A DNA stretch of 42,710 nt, taken from IMG/VR virus record IMGVR_UViG_3300011115_000006, positions 1 to 42,710 of that record; one strand, given 5' to 3'. Below, piece by piece: positions 34,487 to 42,216 of the stretch. The position numbers were made by a program, and so were the translations under genes. Origin of the DNA: a virus. A model generated the notes under the pieces. It saw nothing but the letters and a program-made list of their open reading frames with translations, did not search any database and was not told where the DNA came from. Numbering within the stretch: the stretch's first letter is position 1; each line of letters begins with the position of its first letter.

Positions 34487-35305
34487 TTAGAAGCCGAAGA
34501 TGAAAGAGATCATTGTTGCCTTGGCTTGGGTTACGCCAGAGGCTGCGGGTGCTTGGAATGTCGGGGCTGAGCCAGAGTTAGCAGTTAAAACATACCCTGC
34601 TGTTCCTGCTGCGGTGGTAGACATTGCGCCAGTCGTAGATGCAAATACTACACCGTATTGAGTCAGCGCACTGCTTTGACCTGTACCGCCAGACGTAACT
34701 GGAATTGCAGTTGTGGCTGTCAGGGTTGTAAACGCGCCTGCTGCTGGAGTTGTAGCGCCTACTGTGCCGTTTAAAGCACCTGCAAACTTAGTTGCAGACA
34801 GCGATGTGCCATCCCAAGTCAAAGCAGAAGAAGCACCAAACGCACCAGAACTGTTGAACTGCACCTGCGTGTTGGAGCCAGCAGCAGAGCCGCCGCCTAC
34901 GTTCACAAAGTTAACGCCATCCCAAGCCACGATGGCCCGTGTACCTGCCGCTACAGTAACGCCCGTGCCTGTTGTACCTTGAATGGTAATTGACTGAGTG
35001 CTAGACGTTTTGTTGATGACAACGTAGGTTTTAGACTGCGCGGGGACGGTAATGGTGCGGGTAGCTGTGCCGCCCGCTGTCCACAAAATTACTGCGTACT
35101 GGGAACTGTTTGCTGTCAGGCCCGTGCTGGATGCGCTTCCTGTTGTCAGCGTCAGGGTGATATCTGCATCGGTGGAGATAGTTTGCGTACCCGCTACCGC
35201 AACGTCCACAATCTGTGAGATTGCGTTGTTTACAGTGTCGCCCCATGTACCGGACAGCGTACCCGTTGTGGGTAGCGTCAAACCTATAAGTGATGTATTT
35301 GCCAT
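34487..35305 (-). CDS. Tail fibre-type protein
   Basis: A 272-residue protein with AGGAG ahead of the ATG. The start MANTSLIGLTLPTTGTLSG is typical of phage fibre-like proteins in aquatic phages. The central part has Thr-rich strands, and residues 145-215 carry the segment NTQVQFNSSGAFGASS, then LTWDGTSLSATKF, then AFTTLTAT, widely seen in fibres before a chaperone or adhesin part. No endosialidase chaperone end is visible. Likely part of the tail fibre complex. Confidence 0.72.
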   Translation of the reverse strand: MANTSLIGLTLPTTGTLSGTWGDTVNNAISQIVDVAVAGTQTISTDADITLTLTTGSASSTGLTANSSQYAVILWTAGGTATRTITVPAQSKTYVVINKTSSTQSITIQGTTGTGVTVAAGTRAIVAWDGVNFVNVGGGSAAGSNTQVQFNSSGAFGASSALTWDGTSLSATKFAGALNGTVGATTPAAGAFTTLTATTAIPVTSGGTGQSSALTQYGVVFASTTGAMSTTAAGTAGYVLTANSGSAPTFQAPAASGVTQAKATMISFIFGF

Positions 35306-35315
35306 TCAAAAGCTC

Positions 35316-36092
35316 CTAAAACGTAGGAATTGCTGTCCAATTTGGGGTTTCGGTATTTGTAATAGCCGTCCATCCGGGGGTCTGGGTATTACCTATATTT
35401 TGCCAGCTTGGGGTCTGGCTGTCATCTATTACTTCCCACAAATTACGCCCTGACTCGGTAGACGTAATTGCCATCGTATCGGACACCACTGCATGATAAC
35501 CGGTTAACGCTGTATTGGAATCCGATATTGCCGTGGACTCGTAGAGGAACTCAGTGTAGTAAGTGCCAACCGTTGTGCTATCCGCAATTGCCATCGACTC
35601 CGTGATGGTCATTATCAGCGTGGCAACTTGAGCTTCCGCTATAGCTACGGACTCGGTAACGCTTGCTACAAAAGTAGCTACCGCCGTTTGAACGTCCGTA
35701 ATTGCCGCCGTTTCCGTCAAGGAGACAGGGAAGTTGGCAGTTGCAGATTCGACTGTGGTTATTAATGCTGTTTCTGCAACAGATGCAGAGTAACTTGTCG
35801 TCGCCGTGTTGGAGTCCGTCAGGGCCGCTGTTTCAGTAATCGACTGGGCAAACGTAGCTGCTACCGCCTCAGTAGTCGATGTTGCCGCAGTCTCTGTTAG
35901 GCTGACTGCAAATGTGGCTGCTACTGCCTCGGTTGTTGATGTGGCTGCTGTCTCTGTGATGGAAACGCCAAAAGCCGCTGTTGCGGCCTCTGAGGAAGTG
36001 ATTGCTGCTGTTTCAGTTATATCAACGGCGTAGACATCCGCGCCGCCCCAGTAGCCATCACCCCAAGCGTTTACACCCCAGCCGGTTGCCAT
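35316..36092 (-). CDS. Virion protein made of 20-residue tandem repeats
   Basis: A 258-residue protein. After a Gly/Trp-rich start (GWGVNAWGDGYWGG), the motif ITETAA or a variant returns every 20 residues (25, 45, 65, and so on, about ten times), with small residues in between. Repeats 2 and 3 are almost identical. The C-terminus has three short repeats ending in WQNI, WTAI and WTAI (TPxW.. pattern). The regular period suggests a beta-solenoid or fibrous shaft in the tail. Copies can be gained or lost easily. Confidence 0.72.
   Translation of the reverse strand: MATGWGVNAWGDGYWGGADVYAVDITETAAITSSEAATAAFGVSITETAATSTTEAVAATFAVSLTETAATSTTEAVAATFAQSITETAALTDSNTATTSYSASVAETALITTVESATANFPVSLTETAAITDVQTAVATFVASVTESVAIAEAQVATLIMTITESMAIADSTTVGTYYTEFLYESTAISDSNTALTGYHAVVSDTMAITSTESGRNLWEVIDDSQTPSWQNIGNTQTPGWTAITNTETPNWTAIPTF
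35470..36030. repeat. 60-bp (20-residue) tandem repeats, about ten copies
   Basis: The repeat coding for TETAA returns every 60 bases on the - strand. The best pair lies around 35850-35985, where two units encode the same TETAATSTTEAVAATF sequence. Outer copies have diverged (TESVAIAEAQ; YESTAISDSN). This is direct sequence evidence of internal duplication followed by drift. Confidence 0.85.
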
Positions 36093-36093
36093 C

Positions 36094-36657
36094 TTAGGTC
36101 AGGGTAGCCGTATAGGTTACCGCGATAGTATCGCCGTTGACCACAGACTTGGAACTGGAGAAGTCCCCTGCGGAGAACAAAGTCCCAGTTGTGCTGTCTT
36201 TGGTAGCACTGCCGCCAATGTTGATGAAGCACCCTGCCACGGTTCCGGTGCTGGTCATGGAGAACGACACTGCCGAAGAAGTTGCTTTGCTGCCAGACGA
36301 TGCTGCGCTAAACGAGGGGGTTGGGCGGTTTCCAGAGTAAGTGGGGGCATTTGCCAGACCAACTTCCAGCCAGCTTGCATGGGATGCTTGCGTATCCGCA
36401 ACTACTGCCGTACCGGTTCCTTTGAGGCCCATAACGACTGCGCCGCCAGCGGTGTTACCCAGCGTGGTGTCCAGCGTGAAGTTCTTGCCAACGGTGGTGA
36501 CGAGGTTCTCAATATCGTCTTCCCACTTCACATTACCCGCAGCGTCATAGCAAACAGCGTGGTAAGTACCGTGGATAGACATGGAGTCCTCTGGCATGGT
36601 GTTGTATTTGGTGACTGCTTCAGCTTTGTCAGTCGCAATGATTTTGTCGTGGGACAT
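36094..36657 (-). CDS. Virion structural protein
   Basis: A 187-residue protein with AAGGAG eight bases before the ATG. The centre has SIHGTYHAVCYDAAGNVKW, then NLVTTVGKNFTLDTTLGN, a motif pair common in tail or head proteins of aquatic phages. The end is Thr/Ser beta strands. The position among tail genes and the lack of catalytic motifs suggest a structural role; the precise part is unknown. Confidence 0.72.
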   Translation of the reverse strand: MSHDKIIATDKAEAVTKYNTMPEDSMSIHGTYHAVCYDAAGNVKWEDDIENLVTTVGKNFTLDTTLGNTAGGAVVMGLKGTGTAVVADTQASHASWLEVGLANAPTYSGNRPTPSFSAASSGSKATSSAVSFSMTSTGTVAGCFINIGGSATKDSTTGTLFSAGDFSSSKSVVNGDTIAVTYTATLT

Positions 36658-36666
36658 AGGTACTCC

Positions 36667-37089
36667 TTAATTAGACGAGCGGATCAATGCAGTCGTGGAA
36701 GTGTTTGACGGCATTGTGATTGTGAAAGTGGTGGTCGAAGTCTTGTCGGAGCCAAAGTCCAGTACAGCGACGGATCGGTTAGCTTTAGAGGCGTTATAAA
36801 TTAACGCACACCGGGCAGTCAAAGCAGCAGACCAAGTCACGTTATTCCAGTTAACGTAGGCGGTGTACCCATCTGAACTGATTGCAACTCCGGTCATTAT
36901 TTGACCGCCAGCCGTATAACCTGTACCAGAAACCTGCCCAGCCGTAGAAACTGAATATGCCGTAGTTGCAGCATTTAAATCAGCCGCAGCCGTGTACAAG
37001 GCGATGTAGATATTGTCCGTAGACAAGTCATGGATGCCTTGATACAACTCCTTTTTGAAGCTGGTGGTCTGGGTCTGGACTATGCTCAT
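36667..37089 (-). CDS. Virion structural protein
   Basis: A 140-residue protein with an ATGA overlap with the adaptor gene. The start SFKKELYQGIHDLSTDNIYI and the core YTAYVNWNNVTWSAALTARC match a recurring family of small phage tail proteins known from cyanophages, with no tested function. The rest is Thr-rich beta strands. Confidence 0.7.
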   Translation of the reverse strand: MSIVQTQTTSFKKELYQGIHDLSTDNIYIALYTAAADLNAATTAYSVSTAGQVSGTGYTAGGQIMTGVAISSDGYTAYVNWNNVTWSAALTARCALIYNASKANRSVAVLDFGSDKTSTTTFTITMPSNTSTTALIRSSN

Positions 37090-37748
37090 GTAACCGCCTG
37101 TCTAAACTGACCACTACGATAAGCGTCTTGACGCTCCATACCATCACCCAGACGCTTGGCAAGTGCAAGTGCTTCCATAAATTTCTGGTTGTACAGCGCC
37201 ATCATGTCCTGCTCGCCCTTCATGTAGGTATAAGCCTCGACCAAACAACCGTACAACAGTACGGTATCAAAGTTGTCACCCAGCCACGTAGTGCCGGCAG
37301 TCACAATCGACTCTGGGTAGTAGTAATAGTGCAACTCAGCGTTGTAGTTAGCATCCGGTGTAGGTCCAAGGATAAACGTCAACTCTGCAAGATTAGTTGA
37401 TTGCGGACCAAACAAAGCATAGTATTTAGGTTGCCCCGTGCTTGCTGGGTTGGGATAAGCCTCACGAATAAAGTTCACATCTTTATTCAGTAAATAAGCA
37501 TAGTCACCTGAACCAGACGCAGGGAACACTGCCATAGAGTACACGGCAAGAAAGTCTGCTGGACAAGCCATGTACTTATTGCCGTTTGACATCACCCCCG
37601 TCACGTTTTTGCGTATAGAGGGAAATTGAACTGAGTTATAAATCCGCTGCTCTGTCTGTTTTACAAAGACAGGAATCTCCGCCACGAAGTTAGTCTCCGT
37701 GTTCTCCGTATAGGCTTGGATAGCAGACGATAACTCAGAGTAGTTCAT
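37086..37748 (-). CDS. Head-tail adaptor protein (SU10 adaptor-like)
   Basis: A 220-residue protein. MNYSELSSAIQAYTENTE, then FVKQTEQRIYNSVQFPSIRK, and the YYYYPESIV beta pair match the adaptor family named after phage SU10 (podovirus). The helical bundle ends with LVEAYTYMKGEQDMMALYNQ, and a basic tail follows. It should sit between portal and tail. This supports a short-tailed phage. The assignment is by sequence pattern only. Confidence 0.8.
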   Translation of the reverse strand: MNYSELSSAIQAYTENTETNFVAEIPVFVKQTEQRIYNSVQFPSIRKNVTGVMSNGNKYMACPADFLAVYSMAVFPASGSGDYAYLLNKDVNFIREAYPNPASTGQPKYYALFGPQSTNLAELTFILGPTPDANYNAELHYYYYPESIVTAGTTWLGDNFDTVLLYGCLVEAYTYMKGEQDMMALYNQKFMEALALAKRLGDGMERQDAYRSGQFRQAVT

Positions 37749-38002
37749 GCCATCGGGCCTCGTGCCATCAGACCTTTGGTAGCCGCGCCAGTACCGCGAA
37801 CTTTGATACCAGTTGTTTTGGTAGTGCTTTCGCCTGTATTAATATTGCCCGCGCTCATACGCATAGTAGCCAAGCTACTGAGGTCAGAGGCTTTACCGGG
37901 GTTCTCTTTCACAGTCACAGCTTTACTAGCCATAGTGTGAGGCTTGGCGTACGTTGACGCGCTGCCAACTTCTTTACCCATCATCTTTTTGCTGTAAGCC
38001 AT
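37745..38002 (-). CDS. Small basic protein (85 aa)
   Basis: The ATG at 38002 is followed by a Lys/Met/Ser-rich sequence (YSKKMMGKEVGSAS; TTKTTGIKVRGTGAATKG) with no clear fold. The next gene starts inside its stop (ATGA). It is one of a set of small basic Gly/Lys-rich genes in this block, possibly minor virion or DNA-binding proteins. No family was recognised. Confidence 0.65.
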   Translation of the reverse strand: MAYSKKMMGKEVGSASTYAKPHTMASKAVTVKENPGKASDLSSLATMRMSAGNINTGESTTKTTGIKVRGTGAATKGLMARGPMA

Positions 38003-38006
38003 AGTA

Positions 38007-38177
38007 TTACCCCGTTTTCTGGTTGTTGGCGCGGGCTAAATTGCGACCATATTTCATCATATTGTCGGTAGTAACGCCGCCTTTAGCCATTTTTTTACCG
38101 TGCATACGGCCTTCGTGGCCCTTGACCATTTTCTTGGCCTCGGTGTCCGCGATTTGTTTTACCTGTTTTTTGTCCAT
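38007..38177 (-). CDS. Small basic protein (56 aa)
   Basis: A short gene read from ATG 38177 to TAA 38007-38009, with AGGAG seven bases before the start. The product is strongly basic: MDKKQVKQIADTEAKKM, then KGHEGRMHGKKMAKGG, then KYGRNLARANNQK. The KKMAKGG word also occurs in the 78-residue protein at 39754-39990. It is probably a minor virion protein or nucleic-acid-binding peptide. Good start signals and an exact fit between neighbours support it as real. Confidence 0.7.
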   Translation of the reverse strand: MDKKQVKQIADTEAKKMVKGHEGRMHGKKMAKGGVTTDNMMKYGRNLARANNQKTG

Positions 38178-38186
38178 TATTTACTC

Positions 38187-38576
38187 CTAAGAAACGGATA
38201 CCGTTACTGTACCAACACTTGCTGTTCCTACCAAATAATTTGGCGTAAGAACTGCATCAAATTGGCTGGCTCCGCCTACCGGTGCCCAACCCCATTGCAA
38301 ATCTCGCGAACCGCCTGTGAGGTTCCCAGCGCTATTAACACCCGCCGTCACATAGGTAGTATCCCTACGTGGGTTGCGTACAGCTTGTGGGTCATCTACT
38401 GGGTACATACCCAACTGCAATTGAGGCTGGTCAGGGTCCCAGCACTCATCACATACCAACAAGTTGTACGTCTTTGTCTTAATTACTTCTTTGCGTAGTA
38501 CAGTGAGTTTAAACTGAAAGCCACACCTATCGCACATGGCGATACTATTTTTACCAGAAGCAAACCTATTGCCCAT
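38187..38576 (-). CDS. Zinc-ribbon-like virion protein
   Basis: A 129-residue protein with two CxxC pairs (MCDRCGFQF, residues 14-22; VCDECWDPD, about 41-49) that could bind zinc. A Pro-rich middle (DPDQPQLQLGMYPVDDPQA) and a beta-rich end follow. Such short zinc-ribbon proteins are recurrent between adaptor genes in aquatic phages. The function is not known. Confidence 0.72.
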   Translation of the reverse strand: MGNRFASGKNSIAMCDRCGFQFKLTVLRKEVIKTKTYNLLVCDECWDPDQPQLQLGMYPVDDPQAVRNPRRDTTYVTAGVNSAGNLTGGSRDLQWGWAPVGGASQFDAVLTPNYLVGTASVGTVTVSVS

Positions 38577-39506
38577 CTAGGTCCCGCTCCCCAAAAACAT
38601 TTGTCGAGGAACAAACCGGATAGCCGCCTTCTCGCGGTCTTCATCTGCTGCTAACTGCCAAGCCTCGTCGTATTGGGCTTTGAGTACTTCAAGCCGCTGA
38701 GTTCCATTTGCAATCTTTAGCGCCAAGTAATACGCCAGACCAGCAACCATGCAGGGTAGGAACCGGAACGGTACATCCATAGTGTTTACGCCACCGCCAG
38801 CATCATCAATACGGCGTAGCCGCCAGTAGACAAACTGATAGGTCTGGGAGTTATCTGGTGTAGGCCAAACCGTAATGGCTGGCAGGTTTTGTACGTACAC
38901 AGTGGCCCCGGAGGTGTGGGCCGCAGCAGTTGTGTTGTTTTGGCCCCGAGTACAGTTATATAGGGTATTCCCTGATATGTACCCGTACCCAACGGTTTCC
39001 GACTCAATCAGTACAAACCCGGTAGCAGGTAGTCCTACGGCAGAAGTGACTGCAATAGTGGTGTCTGTTGAATTAATTGTTGCGCTAGTTGTGGTTCCCA
39101 CGGACGAAGTCTGCCCGTCTAAACGCTGAATCCAGACCTGAATTGGTCGGGCTTGCTGTAACTTGTTAGGGATAGTAGCGTAGGTAGAAACACTAATACG
39201 TGTGATTGTTAAGTCAGCTTGCGTGGAAGCATTGCCTGCTCCAGTACGTATAACGTGTTCTAGCAGGTCTACTGTATCGGTAGGTAGTGGGTAAGTATTC
39301 TGTCCCGGCACTAAATTAATAGTGCCTTGGTCAAACGTCCACATATTGACGCCGCGATTAGCCCAGTCAGCAAACAGTAAGTTAAGTGACCGACGGGCAG
39401 TCCGTAAGTCATAACCCGTGCGCATCTCACCGCCAGCGCGTTCAAACGCTTCCTCAACAATCTCAGTGAGGTCAAGGTTAAACGCCGCTGTTCCAGAGAT
39501 AGCCAT
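38577..39506 (-). CDS. Head-tail connector or tail accessory protein (P22 gp4-like)
   Basis: A 309-residue protein beginning with a helical pair (LDLTEIVEEAFERAGGEM; YDLRTARRSLNLLFADWANR), followed by NMWTFDQGTINLVPGQNTYP and beta-rich segments. This order matches the N-terminal part of P22 gp4 / podovirus tail accessory proteins. A linker with TTTSATINSTDTTIAVTSA suggests an inserted Ig-like region. Its start shares one base with the previous stop. The role in the head-tail connector is inferred. Confidence 0.7.
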   Translation of the reverse strand: MAISGTAAFNLDLTEIVEEAFERAGGEMRTGYDLRTARRSLNLLFADWANRGVNMWTFDQGTINLVPGQNTYPLPTDTVDLLEHVIRTGAGNASTQADLTITRISVSTYATIPNKLQQARPIQVWIQRLDGQTSSVGTTTSATINSTDTTIAVTSAVGLPATGFVLIESETVGYGYISGNTLYNCTRGQNNTTAAAHTSGATVYVQNLPAITVWPTPDNSQTYQFVYWRLRRIDDAGGGVNTMDVPFRFLPCMVAGLAYYLALKIANGTQRLEVLKAQYDEAWQLAADEDREKAAIRFVPRQMFLGSGT

Positions 39507-39757
39507 TATTTTGCCGCTCTCATATTGTCAATCAAGTTAGGGTACGGACGCCCAGCAGCTTTAGCCGCAGCTTTTGCTCTAGCTTTTTTGGCTGGGGTCA
39601 ATTTCTTTGGTTCCCCAAGACTTTCGGGGCGGGGCTTGCTCCACACTTCGCCACCCTTGGCGTATTGCATAAAGTCAGTGTCATCCCGTCGGGCAGTCTT
39701 TCTGCCTTTTGGCATTTTGGATGGGTTGATATCCCCCATGCCACGGCTTGCCATCAT
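39506..39757 (-). CDS. Small basic protein (83 aa)
   Basis: An 83-residue protein with a Lys/Arg/Ala-rich body (KARAKAAAKAAGRPYP) and a MQYAKGGE segment that also appears as MQYAKGE in the 144-residue protein. The start is at ATG 39757, in an ATGA overlap (ATG 39754 also possible). It sits with other small basic genes before the connector gene. No family was recognised. Confidence 0.65.
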   Translation of the reverse strand: MMASRGMGDINPSKMPKGRKTARRDDTDFMQYAKGGEVWSKPRPESLGEPKKLTPAKKARAKAAAKAAGRPYPNLIDNMRAAK

Positions 39758-39990
39758 ACAAACATTCCACGGGTTTTACCCCGTTCAGCACAGCCATCAG
39801 CACGACTAGAAGCAGAACCACCTTTAGCCATTTTCTTAGGCGTTGAAGCCGCTGATTTTGGGTTTGGGGCTGTCTTATCAACTTTATCAAAAGCAGTTGT
39901 TTCTTTGGCCCGTTGTTTAGCTTCAGCGACATCCGCTGGAGATACGTTAGACATATCCTGACCGGGCGGGAAAATAGGTTTATCAGCCAT
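39754..39990 (-). CDS. Small protein with C-terminal RGKTRG motif (78 aa)
   Basis: A 78-residue protein with a short ordered start (KPIFPPGQDMSNVSPADVAE), a charged helix, a KKMAKGGSAS segment and the end DGCAERGKTRG at residues 65-75. The same end, with small changes, closes the 324-residue protein and occurs near the end of the 144-residue protein. The function is unknown. Confidence 0.68.
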   Translation of the reverse strand: MADKPIFPPGQDMSNVSPADVAEAKQRAKETTAFDKVDKTAPNPKSAASTPKKMAKGGSASSRADGCAERGKTRGMFV

Positions 39991-39999
39991 GATAGCTCC

Positions 40000-40974
40000 T
40001 TAACAAATCTTGCCACGGGTTTTACCGCGACTTGCAATACCGTCACCACGACTGGAAGCGGACGAGACCGAACCACCTGATGCAAAAGCCTTGACTCTAC
40101 CGCCACGTTTCATACCCAAAGAAAAATTATCTTCTCCGAGGTTTTTACGTACAGCGCCAGCAGCACCTTCGTAGCCGGGAGCTTTAGGGTCCAAGCCATA
40201 ACGTCGGGCGTTTTCAGCAGCCATACCTTCTTCACGCGCAGCGGCGCGAGCAGCGCGGTCACGGGCTAACAAATCAGCTTTAGATGGGCCAGTGATCTGG
40301 CGTGTAGGGTTATTGGCAATTTGTTTAGTACCCGAATACGGTAAAGCTTCTTGCGAAATAGTCCGCAATCCTTGACCTGTGCCACGGTTAGCTAAGGCTT
40401 TAGCCGCACCTGCTACGGCTTTAATACCGGGCATACCAATCATCTGCTCAAGGTACACATTTTCAATAGCTTCACTTTCAGCTTGTTTTTTACGTTCAGC
40501 TTGACCCTCGGGGGTAGCTGCGGCAGCTTTAACCGCTTCATACTGTTGTTGACGGTATGCGCCAGCGTCGCCTGCTTGAGGGCCACCTTGACCACCACGA
40601 CCGCCGCCAACTGGGGGCATTGCTGCTGTAGTAGGTACATTGGGGCCACCTTGACCACCACGACCCGCGCCGGGTCCGGGGCCAGATGGACGACGACCGG
40701 GGCCACCAGAAGGAATAGGAGCAGGTACCGCACCACTACGCTGTTGACCGGGGCGGGTAGGCATAGCACGTGGGCCAACAGGCGATAAGTCTGCGCGCTT
40801 ATTGGCAGCTTCCATAGGGTCTTCATCGTCACCAGCACTAGAAGCTTCCTGCTTCATTTTGGCAACGTCTGCTTTGCTGGAAGAATCTTCGGATTCTTTT
40901 TTCTTGCGGTTAGCCAACATGTACCCCAGCCCAGCAAGGGCCGCGATACCGGCTATGTCTTTACCTGATGCCAT
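40000..40974 (-). CDS. Putative membrane-anchored Pro/Gly-rich protein with GGRVKAF and RGKTRG motifs
   Basis: A 324-residue protein with AAGGAG before the ATG. Residues 5-20 (DIAGIAALAGLGYMLA) could be a membrane segment, followed by basic residues. Residues 60-135 are Pro/Gly/Arg-rich with repeated GGPGRR and GGRGGQGG words. The final 45 residues contain GGRVKAFASGG and RGKTRG (316-321), both found in other proteins here. It is most likely a minor virion protein, but no fold was recognised. Confidence 0.65.
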   Translation of the reverse strand: MASGKDIAGIAALAGLGYMLANRKKKESEDSSSKADVAKMKQEASSAGDDEDPMEAANKRADLSPVGPRAMPTRPGQQRSGAVPAPIPSGGPGRRPSGPGPGAGRGGQGGPNVPTTAAMPPVGGGRGGQGGPQAGDAGAYRQQQYEAVKAAAATPEGQAERKKQAESEAIENVYLEQMIGMPGIKAVAGAAKALANRGTGQGLRTISQEALPYSGTKQIANNPTRQITGPSKADLLARDRAARAAAREEGMAAENARRYGLDPKAPGYEGAAGAVRKNLGEDNFSLGMKRGGRVKAFASGGSVSSASSRGDGIASRGKTRGKIC

Positions 40975-40985
40975 ATCTGTACTCC

Positions 40986-41420
40986 TTAGCAGGCCATGCC
41001 GCCCTTATTCATTTTGATTTGCGTAGCTTTGGTCTTGCCTTTTTGAGCAATGCCATCAGCAGCGCGTACAAAACCACCGTTAGCCATTTTAATCATGGTA
41101 CCTTTGGTCTTGCCACGAGTTTCAATACCGCCGCCACGAGCCATCTTTTTCATGGGCTCGGACTGCTCGCCTTTAGCGTATTGCATGGGACTGATCTTGC
41201 CAGACTTAATTGCTTTAGCCTCTGCAAGCTCTTCCTTCATGGATTCTTTACCACCAAACATTTTTTTAGCCATACTGCCACCTTTAGAGAACTTGCGGCC
41301 CTTGTCCGCATTGGAAAAATCTTGTCCCACAGATTGCGGGACCCCGGCCTTCTTAGCAAACGACGGCGAGTGCGCTATCGCTTCCATGAAGTTGTGTTGT
41401 TTCTTGCTAACCGAGGGCAC
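40986..41420 (-). CDS. Small basic virion-associated protein with two RGKTKG-like motifs
   Basis: A 144-residue protein started at GTG, with AAGGAG seven bases upstream. The first residues, SVSKKQHNFMEAIAHSP and FAKKAGVPQSVGQDF, match a recurring family of small phage proteins without proven function. The rest is basic with RGKTKG at 102-107, DGIAQKGKTK at 122-131 and KGG or NGG words between. The start overlaps the previous gene by 14 bases. Confidence 0.75.
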   Translation of the reverse strand: MPSVSKKQHNFMEAIAHSPSFAKKAGVPQSVGQDFSNADKGRKFSKGGSMAKKMFGGKESMKEELAEAKAIKSGKISPMQYAKGEQSEPMKKMARGGGIETRGKTKGTMIKMANGGFVRAADGIAQKGKTKATQIKMNKGGMAC

Positions 41421-41655
41421 TGCGTTGCTCCTTCATGAAAGCGTCAAGCTTCTCGTCCATCCGGTCGAGGCGGGCCAGTACGCGGTTGATATCAGCGTGC
41501 ATATCGTTCTTGGTCACAAACTTTTCAGCATTCTCTTCCCGAGTTTTGCTCAGGAGGATACCCAGTCTTTTGACTTCATCATGGGATATCTTTACCCACA
41601 ACAGCAACGCTGCTGACAGGAAAGATAGAAAAACATTCCAGACTGGGAGTTCCAT
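41407..41655 (-). CDS. Small membrane protein with coiled coil
   Basis: An 82-residue protein. One membrane segment lies at residues 6-20 (WNVFLSFLSAALLLW). A charged helical coiled coil follows (KRLGILLSKTREENAEK; INRVLARLDRMDEKLDAF). The layout resembles small phage holins or spanin-like proteins, but it lies far from the endolysin in this window. A virion role is equally possible. Confidence 0.65.
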   Translation of the reverse strand: MELPVWNVFLSFLSAALLLWVKISHDEVKRLGILLSKTREENAEKFVTKNDMHADINRVLARLDRMDEKLDAFMKEQRSALG

Positions 41656-41656
41656 A

Positions 41657-41902
41657 TCAGCAATTCCAAGCTTTCAGAGATTTATTGATACGGGAATTCG
41701 GGTCTTTCGCCGTCTTCTCGCTGGTAAGTTTCTTCTTCATCCCAGTCATCCTTGCGCAGAAGGAGTCGCGCCTGCTGCCGCCTTCCGGCTGGGGAGGTTT
41801 TAAATTCATCCCTTGCTTTTTCGCCGAGGCGCGTCCCTTGGCGTTCAGGCCACCATTGGGATTCTTGCCTTCTTTGCGTGTCCATGCTGGTGACTTAGCC
41901 AT
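41657..41902 (-). CDS. DUF6321 protein
   Basis: An 81-residue protein. The pattern AWTRKEGKNPNGGLNAKGR, then LKPPQPEGGSRRDSFCARM, then KDPNSRINKSLKAWNC matches the phage DUF6321 family across its whole length. Function is not established. It is small, basic and well conserved, often near structural genes. The start overlaps the previous gene by eight bases. Confidence 0.85.
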   Translation of the reverse strand: MAKSPAWTRKEGKNPNGGLNAKGRASAKKQGMNLKPPQPEGGSRRDSFCARMTGMKKKLTSEKTAKDPNSRINKSLKAWNC

Positions 41903-42173
41903 AAAACACTACTGCCGTTGTAGTTGCTGAAACCACTGCGGAGATGTTAGTACTGCATTTAATGCCTTCGCCGGGAAATACCATGTAAATAGAACCCGCA
42001 GTCGCTGGCGCAGTAAAAGAAAACATAGCAGTGCCGCTTGTCCCGTCATTTAGTACAACAGTTGCGCCTGTTGAATAGCTAATCGAGATACCTTTAATGC
42101 GGGCTGGGCCAGCAAAAATAGTGGTGGTCGCACCAGCCGCCGCTGCGCCTGATTTAACGTCGGTTTGCATCAT
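41895..42173 (-). CDS. Small beta-rich virion protein
   Basis: ATG 42173, with AGGAG seven bases ahead, gives 92 residues; a TTG at 42179 is less likely. The sequence (TTTIFAGPARIKGISISYS; VLNDGTSGTAMFSF; SIYMVFPGEGI) is strand after strand with few charges, the form of small decoration or tail proteins recurrent in aquatic phages. The function is not known. Confidence 0.7.
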   Translation of the reverse strand: MMQTDVKSGAAAAGATTTIFAGPARIKGISISYSTGATVVLNDGTSGTAMFSFTAPATAGSIYMVFPGEGIKCSTNISAVVSATTTAVVFYG

Positions 42174-42216
42174 AATCAATCTCCTATGAATCAGGGGCCG
42201 AAGCCCCCGAGATTAA

